Positions 1 to 6,599 of a DNA stretch of 48,899 nt are shown here, one piece after another. The DNA lies in assembly GCA_947466965.1 (NCBI GenBank), contig CANIFU010000017.1:1-48899 (forward strand). The letters run 5' to 3'. The translations under genes were made by a program, and so were the position numbers. The notes below the pieces were generated by a model. The model had not been told where the DNA came from, did not search any database, and saw nothing but the letters and a program-made list of their open reading frames with translations. The stretch comes from Bacteroidota bacterium (GTDB lineage: Bacteria; Bacteroidota; Bacteroidia; 2-12-FULL-35-15). How positions within the stretch are numbered: position 1 is the first letter of the stretch; each line of letters opens with the position of its first letter.

Positions 1-117
1 GCCGCGCGGGGACGTCCACAAAAAGAGCGAACTGCTTTTTTTTCAGGCGACTGAATGCGAGGATTTTTTGAGTGAAAGAAAAAATAGTAGTTGGTTTTTG
101 TGGTCGCTTTTTCTTTG

Positions 118-149
118 TTTCTTTCTTTTGGAGAATCAAAAGAAAGAAA
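118..149. other. Perfect 13-bp inverted repeat (hairpin)
   Basis: TTTCTTTCTTTTG at 118-130 is exactly complementary to 137-149, around the loop GAGAAT. It lies about 320 bp past the stop of the minus-strand adhesin. In the minus direction there is no clean T-tract after the stem (AAACAAAG... follows the outer T's), so a role as intrinsic terminator is uncertain. It could instead be part of the repeat patch. Confidence 0.5.
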
Positions 150-194
150 AATCAAAATTGCTGGCAGCTATTTCTGAATAAAACGAAAAGCTCT

Positions 195-264
195 GCGAGG
201 TTGTATTAGTAGTTCTAATAGTTCTCGATACATTCCTGTGGAACACTCGAACTGACATATCGAT
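195..264. repeat. REP-like intergenic repeat, copy 1
   Basis: From 208 to 264 this copy matches 375-431 at 53 of 57 positions by eye, and the similarity continues upstream to a shared GCGAG at 195. Inside are a TCGATA...TATCGA inverted repeat and a small TTCC-TGT-GGAA stem that is perfect in this copy. The pattern suggests a palindromic repeat family rather than a gene. Confidence 0.7.
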
Positions 265-362
265 GGAAATAGCACTTGATTTGACAAGCACGCAATAGTA
301 TAAGTACTAATAATAATTTTTCGGAGCCGCGCGAAGGGAATGAACGCATACGATGCCGTTTA

Positions 363-431
363 GCGAGATGCAATAGTAGTTCTAATCGTTCTCGATACGT
401 TCCTGCGGATCACTCGAACTGACATATCGAT
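363..431. repeat. REP-like intergenic repeat, copy 2
   Basis: Same orientation as the copy at 195-264. The differences are mostly transitions, and there is one single-base indel between GCGAG and AGTAGTTC. The outer TCGATA...TATCGA pairing is kept, while the inner TTCC/GGAT stem is imperfect. The copy ends about 40 bp before the adhesin stop codon. Confidence 0.7.
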
Positions 432-469
432 TTAAGTAGCCTGTTTTACACCCCGGTGGTTCCTGTTAT

Positions 470-3400
470 TTATTTGTTTAATAATTGAACAAATCCGGAT
501 GCATCGTATTCTTTTCCATCAAAACCAACCGCTTTGATCACATAGTAATATACTCCGTCCTCAGCCTCTTTCCCGCTGTTTTTACCATCCCAACCCATTG
601 TTGGAGAACCACTCCACTCGTAAATTTTATTTCCCCAACGATTAAAAATAGTCCCCGTTAATTCTTTGATTCCTTGTGAATGAACTACAAATAAGTCGTT
701 TATTAAATCACCGTTTGGAGTAAATACATTTGGCACAACCATTAAAGCTTCATCAAATACATTAATAGTAATTGTTGTTGTATCCGCACAAGCGTAAGAA
801 CCATTGTATGCAATTAATAAAATGTTATACGTTCCGTTAGCAGCATAAACAACAGAAGGATTCGTTAAAATGGAGGATATTCCATTTCCAAAATCCCAAA
901 AATAATCACTTGCCCCATTGGATGAATTTGAAAGATTTACAGTAAGGGGGCTTGAGCCTGAAGTAGGACTTGCGGTGAAAGATGCTGTCACACCTAACAC
1001 GGAGTTTACTACAACCGTTTGAGCAAAGGTACAACCAGCGTTATCTGTTACGGTTAAAGTGTACGTTCCTGAACTAAGCCCTATAAATGTTGGTGAAGAT
1101 TGAGAAGTGCCACTATTCAAAGAATATGTAAAAGGGGCACCACCACCGGAAATGGCTCCAGCCGTGATAGTTCCATCAGCATCTCCACAGGTTGAATTTG
1201 TTGATGTTGGAGTTGTCATCGACAAGGTTGAATTCACCGTAACAGTAACTGTTGCTGTGTTACTACATGAGCCATTTGATACTACTACTGTATAGGTTGT
1301 AGTAGAAATTGGTGTTGCGGAAGGTGTTGCCGAAACAACGCTACTTAACCCTGCACTCGGACTCCATAAATAAGTTCCGCCTCCACCAGCAGTTATTACT
1401 GTTAATGCGCCATTACAAATTACAACATTTGCACTTGTTGTAGCTATTGGTATAGGATTTATTGTAAGATTAACACTTGATGATGCAGAACAACCAGCAG
1501 CATTCGTAACAGTAACCGAATACGTTGTTGTTGTTGAAGGGGTTGCCGTAGGGGTTGATATTGTTGAACTACTTAACGAAGCTGAAGGGGACCAAGAGTA
1601 GGTTCCGCCACCAGTTGCTGAAAGAGTAACAGGAGTGCCAACACAAACGCTTGAAGCGGAAGATGTGGCTGTTGCAACTGGTAATGCATTCACTGTCACG
1701 GTCACGGTATTTGAGGAGCTACAGCTATTTGCATCTGTTCCAACCACAGTATAGGTTGTTGTTGCCGCTGGAGATGAAACAGGTGATGCTGTAGTTGCTC
1801 CAGATAAAGAAACAGCAGGAGACCAAACGTATCCAACAGCACCAGAGGCGCTTAAAGAAGTTGTTAAGCCAACACAAATTGAATCGGGTGGGCCAACCAC
1901 AATAACCGGTAAAGAATTTACATTTACTGTGACAAATGCAGTATCAAGGCAACCAGAGGATGCCGTTCCAACAACAGTGTAAGTTGTTGTAGAGGCAGGT
2001 GAGGCTATTGGATTGGCAATAGAAGAACTACTTAACGTTCCTGAAGGAGACCAAGAATAACTTGCAGCGCCTAAAGCACTCAGTGAAGCAGATGATCCAG
2101 CACAAATAGTTGCAACGGAAGTGCTTGCAGTAACAACAATACCACTTAAACTTATGGAAACAACATCAGATGAAGAACAACCATTTGCATCTGTTCCAAC
2201 AACTGTATATGTTGTTAATGAAGTTGGAGAAGCTATTGGATTTGAAATAGCTGGGTTATCCAGTGATCCGGATGGTGTCCACAAATAAGATGTTCCTCCT
2301 GTTGCATTTAAACTAGTACTTGTTCCTGGGCAAATGCTTATACTTGCTCCTGCATCAATGGTTGGCAAAGGGTTTACACTAACCGTTATACTATCGCTTG
2401 CCGAACAACCGTTTCCATCTGTCCCAACTAGTGTATAAGTTGAAGTAGTTATTGGGCTTGCAATGGGATTTGAAATACTTGTGCTACTAAGGGTTGCACC
2501 CGGAGACCAAACATAACTTGATGCCCCACTTCCGTTTAGCACCGTTCCTCCACCAATACAAAAAGCTATTGGTGATCCTGCATCTACAGCTGGCAAAGGA
2601 TTTACTGTAATTGTTACAAATGCAGTATCAAGGCAACCAGAGGATGCCGTTCCAACAACAGTGTAAGTTGTTGTAGAGGCAGGTGACGCTATTGGATTAG
2701 CAATAGAAGAACTACTTAACGTTCCAGAAGGAAACCAAGAATAACTTGCAGCGCCTAAAGCACTCAACGAAGCAGAGGAGCCATTACAAATAGCTACACT
2801 TGAAGTGCTTGCAGTAACAACAATCCCTGTTAATGTTATGGTAACAACATCCGAAGACGAACAACCATTTGCATCAGTACCAACAACGGTATATGTTGTT
2901 AATGAAGTTGGAGAAGCTATTGGATTTGAAATAGCTGGGTTATCCAGTGATCCGGATGGTGTCCACAAATAAGATGTTCCTCCTGTTGCATTTAAACTAG
3001 TACTTGTTCCTGGGCAAACGCTTAAACCTGTTCCTGCATCAATCGTTGGCAATGGGTTTACAACAACCGTAATACTATCGCTTGCCGAACAACCGTTTCC
3101 ATCTGTCCCGATTACGGTATATGTAGTAGAAATTGTTGGGCTCGAAATTGGATTTGAAATAATTGTGCTACTAAGGGTTGCAGCCGGAGACCATACATAA
3201 CTTGTTGCGCCTGAAGCAGAAAGAGTTTCACTCGAACCAGTACAAATGTATGTGGCAGCACCTCCGTCTACCAATGGCAAAGGATTTACGTTAACTGTTA
3301 CTAAAGAAGTAGCTGTACAAAGTCCTTGGCTTGCTGTAACAGTGTATGTCGTAGTTGAAGTTGGGCTTGCAACTGGATTTGCTATTGAAGGATTACTAAG

Positions 3401-4663
3401 TCCGATTGCGGGACTCCAAGAATAAAAAGATCCACCTGTAGCTGTTAATCCTGTTGACGAACCAAAACAAATTGAAACACTCGCTCCGGCACTGGCTGTA
3501 ATGGTTGAAGTAGCAAGTGTAACGGTATCTGAACCGACACAACCTATTCCATCAGTAACGGAAAGTGTGTAGGTTGTTGTTCCCCCTGGCGATGCAATGG
3601 GATTAATTATAGTTGGATCACTTAAACTCGCTGCCGGGGCCCAAGAAAAATTAAGCCCTGTTGGAGCCGAACCCAATAAGCCGACCGAAGACCCGCTACA
3701 AAATGATGAGAAAACTCCTGCATCAACAGGAACATTATTTGTAAGAACAACAACTGTATCTGTATTTGTTCCTGCTGCTGATGCAACACAAGCATTTGAA
3801 AGCACCTCTGCATAATAATATTGAGGTGATAATGGCGGTGTTACTGTAATTGTTGAACCGGTCCCAATCAATGTGTTTGCAGGTAAAATATACCAGTTGA
3901 TTGTATAGGTGGGAACTCCATTGGGAGTAAAACGAGTCGCTTCGTTTGCCACCGTCCATTGTGTGTTATTTCTTCCTGGCATAACAAAGGCCGCTGTACC
4001 GGTAGAGTTATGAAGTCCATGAACAGCATTTCCGGAATTCCAAGTTAAACAGAGTGACTTATTTGCAATATGCGTTTCAATTATATTTGTTGTTTCATAA
4101 ATAATAATTTGGCTGGAATACAATTGTCCTGTACAAGAAAACATTGGCACATTATTCCATGAAACAGATAATCTGCGAAAGGGTGCTGTTCCGTATAGGG
4201 CAAATTTTACAGTCCCGCCAAGTCCCGGATTAATATCTTGCCATGCACCCATAATCGTATTTCTTGGAGCAGTTCCTGTTGCATTAGGGATTGCCGTTGT
4301 TACCCAAGTAGATGTTTCTCCGGCTTGAAAACCAATCCAATTATTTGAGCCAATAATAAAGTTGGTATATGTATTTCCAAAATAGCAAAAAGAAAAACCT
4401 ATTGGCAATAGTCCTGTTTGAGAGTCATCAGAAAGAAAAACGGATGTGCCTGCTGTCAAAGGATCAGGAGCGTATGGAACCGAACTAATGGCATAACTAT
4501 CTGTGAGCATTCCACTTGCTCCAGCAGGATTTACGACTGCCGAAAGCGTTGCCGTTCCTCCCGAACAAATCGATTGTGTTTCAGGAGAAGCATCAATTGT
4601 TTGAGATTGAATGGAGAATATATTTAAAAATAATCCAAAAGAAATAAGTTTAATTTTTTTCAT
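470..4663 (-). CDS. Giant repeat adhesin with C-terminal type B T9SS (CHU_C) domain
   Basis: A 1397-residue secreted surface protein. Residues 1-20 form a signal peptide ending near SIQSQ. Residues about 50-260 are a globular domain with WIGFQAG and MGAWQDINP motifs, resembling nidogen-like domains of adhesins. About eleven tandem units of roughly 76 residues follow (about 310-1140), each with an (I/V)C-G-S start, an SWSP or YVWSP core and an NPIASP..TTTYTVVGTD tail. Then come a SprB-like repeat (about 1145-1215), a PKD domain containing WDFGNG, and a gliding-motility-associated C-terminal domain with VFTPNGDLIND, IFNRWGNKIYEW and GWDGK. Family knowledge says such domains direct T9SS export and attachment. 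Role in adhesion or gliding is inferred. Units 4-6 and 7-9 are near-identical at DNA level. The ATG lies four bases from a TAnnTTTG box. Confidence 0.9.
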   Translation of the reverse strand: MKKIKLISFGLFLNIFSIQSQTIDASPETQSICSGGTATLSAVVNPAGASGMLTDSYAISSVPYAPDPLTAGTSVFLSDDSQTGLLPIGFSFCYFGNTYTNFIIGSNNWIGFQAGETSTWVTTAIPNATGTAPRNTIMGAWQDINPGLGGTVKFALYGTAPFRRLSVSWNNVPMFSCTGQLYSSQIIIYETTNIIETHIANKSLCLTWNSGNAVHGLHNSTGTAAFVMPGRNNTQWTVANEATRFTPNGVPTYTINWYILPANTLIGTGSTITVTPPLSPQYYYAEVLSNACVASAAGTNTDTVVVLTNNVPVDAGVFSSFCSGSSVGLLGSAPTGLNFSWAPAASLSDPTIINPIASPGGTTTYTLSVTDGIGCVGSDTVTLATSTITASAGASVSICFGSSTGLTATGGSFYSWSPAIGLSNPSIANPVASPTSTTTYTVTASQGLCTATSLVTVNVNPLPLVDGGAATYICTGSSETLSASGATSYVWSPAATLSSTIISNPISSPTISTTYTVIGTDGNGCSASDSITVVVNPLPTIDAGTGLSVCPGTSTSLNATGGTSYLWTPSGSLDNPAISNPIASPTSLTTYTVVGTDANGCSSSDVVTITLTGIVVTASTSSVAICNGSSASLSALGAASYSWFPSGTLSSSSIANPIASPASTTTYTVVGTASSGCLDTAFVTITVNPLPAVDAGSPIAFCIGGGTVLNGSGASSYVWSPGATLSSTSISNPIASPITTSTYTLVGTDGNGCSASDSITVSVNPLPTIDAGASISICPGTSTSLNATGGTSYLWTPSGSLDNPAISNPIASPTSLTTYTVVGTDANGCSSSDVVSISLSGIVVTASTSVATICAGSSASLSALGAASYSWSPSGTLSSSSIANPIASPASTTTYTVVGTASSGCLDTAFVTVNVNSLPVIVVGPPDSICVGLTTSLSASGAVGYVWSPAVSLSGATTASPVSSPAATTTYTVVGTDANSCSSSNTVTVTVNALPVATATSSASSVCVGTPVTLSATGGGTYSWSPSASLSSSTISTPTATPSTTTTYSVTVTNAAGCSASSSVNLTINPIPIATTSANVVICNGALTVITAGGGGTYLWSPSAGLSSVVSATPSATPISTTTYTVVVSNGSCSNTATVTVTVNSTLSMTTPTSTNSTCGDADGTITAGAISGGGAPFTYSLNSGTSQSSPTFIGLSSGTYTLTVTDNAGCTFAQTVVVNSVLGVTASFTASPTSGSSPLTVNLSNSSNGASDYFWDFGNGISSILTNPSVVYAANGTYNILLIAYNGSYACADTTTITINVFDEALMVVPNVFTPNGDLINDLFVVHSQGIKELTGTIFNRWGNKIYEWSGSPTMGWDGKNSGKEAEDGVYYYVIKAVGFDGKEYDASGFVQLLNK
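1932..2425. repeat. Intragenic long repeat, copy B (684-bp period)
   Basis: Near-identical to 2616-3109, offset by exactly 684 bp (228 codons, three 76-residue units). The offset was checked at three anchors: ACAAATGCAG at 1932/2616, AAGTTGGAGA at 2221/2905 and CCGAACAACC at 2401/3085. The offset preserves the reading frame of the adhesin. Confidence 0.9.
2616..3109. repeat. Intragenic long repeat, copy A (684-bp period)
   Basis: Partner of the copy at 1932-2425. It encodes adhesin units 4-5 plus the end of unit 3, while the partner encodes units 7-8 plus the end of unit 6. Near-identity over about 490 bp, including synonymous positions, points to recent duplication or gene conversion. Confidence 0.9.
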
Positions 4664-4969
4664 AATTCAAAAGTATCTTAGGTGAACGTAAATTTCTCTT
4701 TTGATTTTTTTAAAAATCATAGAGCGTTTTTGCAATAATAATAAAATCAAAACAGTATCAAAACCAACATTTGGATAGGATAACGCTTTGTTTGTATGAT
4801 TTTTTGGAGTAACAATAGGGTTAATTAAATTTTTAAAATTGGAAACACCGGCAACAAAAATCATGCATGTAGTGGTGGTAGCGCTAAAACAGGATTAATA
4901 TTTTTGAATCTTTTTGTCTGACGTTGGACCAGACTATACAATCCTTCCCGATGCCCCAATTTTAATAGC
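4664..4969. other. 306-bp gap without a gene
   Basis: AT-rich spacer between the sigma-linked CHU_C gene and the giant adhesin, both on the minus strand. The only items I can name are the TAnnTTTG-like box at 4668-4675 and a weak GTCTG/CAGAC inverted repeat at 4916-4934. Short frames here have no recognisable protein character. Confidence 0.6.
4668..4675 (-). promoter_or_regulatory. Putative Bacteroidota -7 box (TACTTTTG) of the giant adhesin
   Basis: On the minus strand TACTTTTG fits TAnnTTTG, the known -7 consensus of the Bacteroidota housekeeping sigma factor. It ends only four bases before the ATG at 4663, so a transcript from it would be nearly leaderless. No clear -33 element was identified. 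It may be a chance match in AT-rich DNA. Confidence 0.3.
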
Positions 4970-5950
4970 TTATCTCGTTAATTTTATTTTTCCCTTTTGT
5001 TCGTATTTTTTTCCATCTGCTCCATCAGCAGAAATAATGTATAAATAGTTTCCTTCTTTTACATTTTCTCCTTTTTTGTTTTTGCCATCCCACTTAAAGC
5101 CGCTACCCTTAAATTCATAAATTATTTTAGCGTCTTTATCAAAAATGGTAACTTCCATCGACAAAATATTTTCTCCGGTGAACACAAACAAATCGTTAAG
5201 CCCATCACCATTTGGGGAAAACTCTCTTTGGTTTGATACCGCAATGGAAGAGTTATTAAATGCTTCAATTTTGATACTATCAATAGCCGTTTTCCCATCA
5301 ACACCAATTGATGTAAGCGTAATAGTATAAATACCCGGTTCATCAAAATATTTGATCGGATTAGCGCCCACCATTGGCTTTGTTCCATCATTAAACGACC
5401 ACTTGTTTGTTTTACCACTTCCAATATTCGCAAGGTTGATAATTAAAGGAACTGCACCAGCAACACAACTGGAAGAAATAGAAGCAATACGCTCATCTGA
5501 CAATAAAGATTGAATTTGTTTTTTGTCTTTTTTACTGTTATTTTTAACGGAAGACAGCGTCGATTTTTGTTCAACTTCTTTAGGAGAAACAACTGGTAGT
5601 TTTATTGTTTCTTTTGCTTGGATTGTATCTACAGTTAAAAACTCTTTTATTTCTGAAACACTTGGTTTCTGATTTTCAACAACAACTTTTGGCGCAACGA
5701 TTTTTGGGGGTGTTGTGGTTTTGTTTTCCGGTCCGTTCATTACAAATACGGTGGCCAATACAGCTGCTGCAGATGAAACAATTGCAACAATTGCATTTGC
5801 ACCTATTTTATTTAGAATCGATTTACCCAGAACGCCCAGGCCAGCGGCCTTTAAAGCCGTTTGAACATTTTTCCAAACAGTAGGACTAACTTCAACTTCG
5901 AAATTTTCGAACGTGTCTTTAAATAAATCTTCTATATTGTTTTTCTTCAT
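4970..5950 (-). CDS. Membrane-anchored PKD/CHU_C protein, anti-sigma-like N-terminus
   Basis: 326 residues. The N-terminus (1-40) has the acidic pattern IEDLFKDTFENFEVEVSPTVW, seen on many Bacteroidota proteins encoded directly after ECF sigma factors. One hydrophobic segment (about 45-70) follows, then a charged linker (75-150), a PKD-like domain (about 160-232, WSFNDGTKP) and a C-terminal gliding-motility-associated domain (EFSPNGDGLNDLFVF, IFDKDAKIIYEF, KWDGKNKKGE). There is no cleavable signal peptide, so the expected topology is cytoplasmic N-terminus, one membrane pass and a periplasmic or exported C-terminus. It starts two bases after the ECF sigma gene and is surely co-transcribed with it. 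I infer that it regulates that sigma factor; a pure surface role remains possible. Confidence 0.8.
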   Translation of the reverse strand: MKKNNIEDLFKDTFENFEVEVSPTVWKNVQTALKAAGLGVLGKSILNKIGANAIVAIVSSAAAVLATVFVMNGPENKTTTPPKIVAPKVVVENQKPSVSEIKEFLTVDTIQAKETIKLPVVSPKEVEQKSTLSSVKNNSKKDKKQIQSLLSDERIASISSSCVAGAVPLIINLANIGSGKTNKWSFNDGTKPMVGANPIKYFDEPGIYTITLTSIGVDGKTAIDSIKIEAFNNSSIAVSNQREFSPNGDGLNDLFVFTGENILSMEVTIFDKDAKIIYEFKGSGFKWDGKNKKGENVKEGNYLYIISADGADGKKYEQKGKIKLTR

Positions 5951-5952
5951 TT

Positions 5953-6483
5953 TTAATCCCGTTCTATTGGTATCATTTTCTGCAAATGTGCTTTTGCTCT
6001 TGAGTATTGAGACTTAGATGTGCTTTCTGAAATATTGAGCATATCCCCAATCTCTTTATGAGAATAACCTTCAATCGCATAAAGGTTAAAAACCGTTTTA
6101 AATCCCAAAGGCAACGTTTGTATAATCTTTAACAGATCCTTAACAGCATAACTGTCGCCCGTATTCATATTCGATGGAAGCATAAATTCAACGCTATCCA
6201 ATTCTATGTTTTGTTTTAATTTTTTATTTTTTCGAATATTGGTAAGGGCGGCATTTACCATTATTTTTCTTATCCAACCTTCTAAAGAACCGGTACCTTT
6301 ATACGACTCAATGTTTTCAAAAATGCTGATAAATCCATTTTGGACAACATCTTCTGCTTCTTCAGTATTGTCACAATAACGAAGGCAAACGCCCATCATT
6401 TTTCGTACAAACTTTTCGTACAACGTTTTTTGAGCAATTGCACTCTTTTCAATGCACCCTTTTACTATTTGCTCATCTGTCAT
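5953..6483 (-). CDS. ECF-type RNA polymerase sigma factor
   Basis: 176 residues, typical of the family. Region 2 covers about residues 20-90 (RYCDNTEEAEDVVQNGFISIF and GWIRKIMVNAALTNIRKNKK), a short variable linker follows, and region 4 covers about 115-170 (LPLGFKTVFNLYAIEGYSHKEIGDMLNISESTSKSQ, a helix-turn-helix). It is the first gene of a two-gene unit with the membrane CHU_C protein, which by position and N-terminal pattern could be its anti-sigma. Its upstream region, shared divergently with RNase R, has a CAACTTTG box inside an ATGCAA-AG-TTGCAT palindrome. The target regulon cannot be read from the sequence; nearby surface genes are plausible. Confidence 0.92.
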   Translation of the reverse strand: MTDEQIVKGCIEKSAIAQKTLYEKFVRKMMGVCLRYCDNTEEAEDVVQNGFISIFENIESYKGTGSLEGWIRKIMVNAALTNIRKNKKLKQNIELDSVEFMLPSNMNTGDSYAVKDLLKIIQTLPLGFKTVFNLYAIEGYSHKEIGDMLNISESTSKSQYSRAKAHLQKMIPIERD

Positions 6484-6503
6484 ATTTGATTTCTATTCTA
6501 ATG

Positions 6504-6517
6504 ATGCAAAGTTGCAT
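6504..6517. promoter_or_regulatory. Palindrome overlapping the likely sigma-gene promoter
   Basis: ATGCAA-AG-TTGCAT is a 6+6 inverted repeat in the divergent sigma/RNase R spacer. On the minus strand it contains CAACTTTG (6514-6507), one mismatch from TAnnTTTG, giving a leader of about 23 bases to the sigma ATG. It could be an operator on the sigma promoter; chance cannot be excluded for so short a site. Confidence 0.35.
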
Positions 6518-6599
6518 TATTTGGTTGCATGGCTGAAATTTTTTTTAGTTTTTATCAACAAACCTTTCTTTATCCATAAATCAGTAGCACATTTGGTGT

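Larger units (their letters stand above)
1..469. other. Non-coding region with REP-like repeats and a hairpin
   Basis: No convincing coding frame was found. The stretch lies 3' of the giant adhesin gene that ends at 470. It contains two copies of a roughly 70-bp repeat (195-264 and 363-431), a perfect 13-bp hairpin at 118-149, and two GC-rich GCCGCGCG patches near 1 and 325 that contrast with the AT-rich surroundings. The layout resembles a patch of REP-like intergenic elements. I cannot see what lies beyond the left edge of the window. Confidence 0.6.

Noticed and set aside
1932-3109. Regular repeats that might suggest a CRISPR array or minisatellite
   Set aside because: The repeats are long, in frame and encode 76-residue units of the adhesin; there are no short identical repeats with unique spacers.
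4916-4934. GTCTG/CAGAC hairpin downstream of the anti-sigma-like gene
   Set aside because: Only five pairs with a nine-base loop, and in the minus direction it is followed by A's rather than T's, so it does not fit a terminator for that gene.
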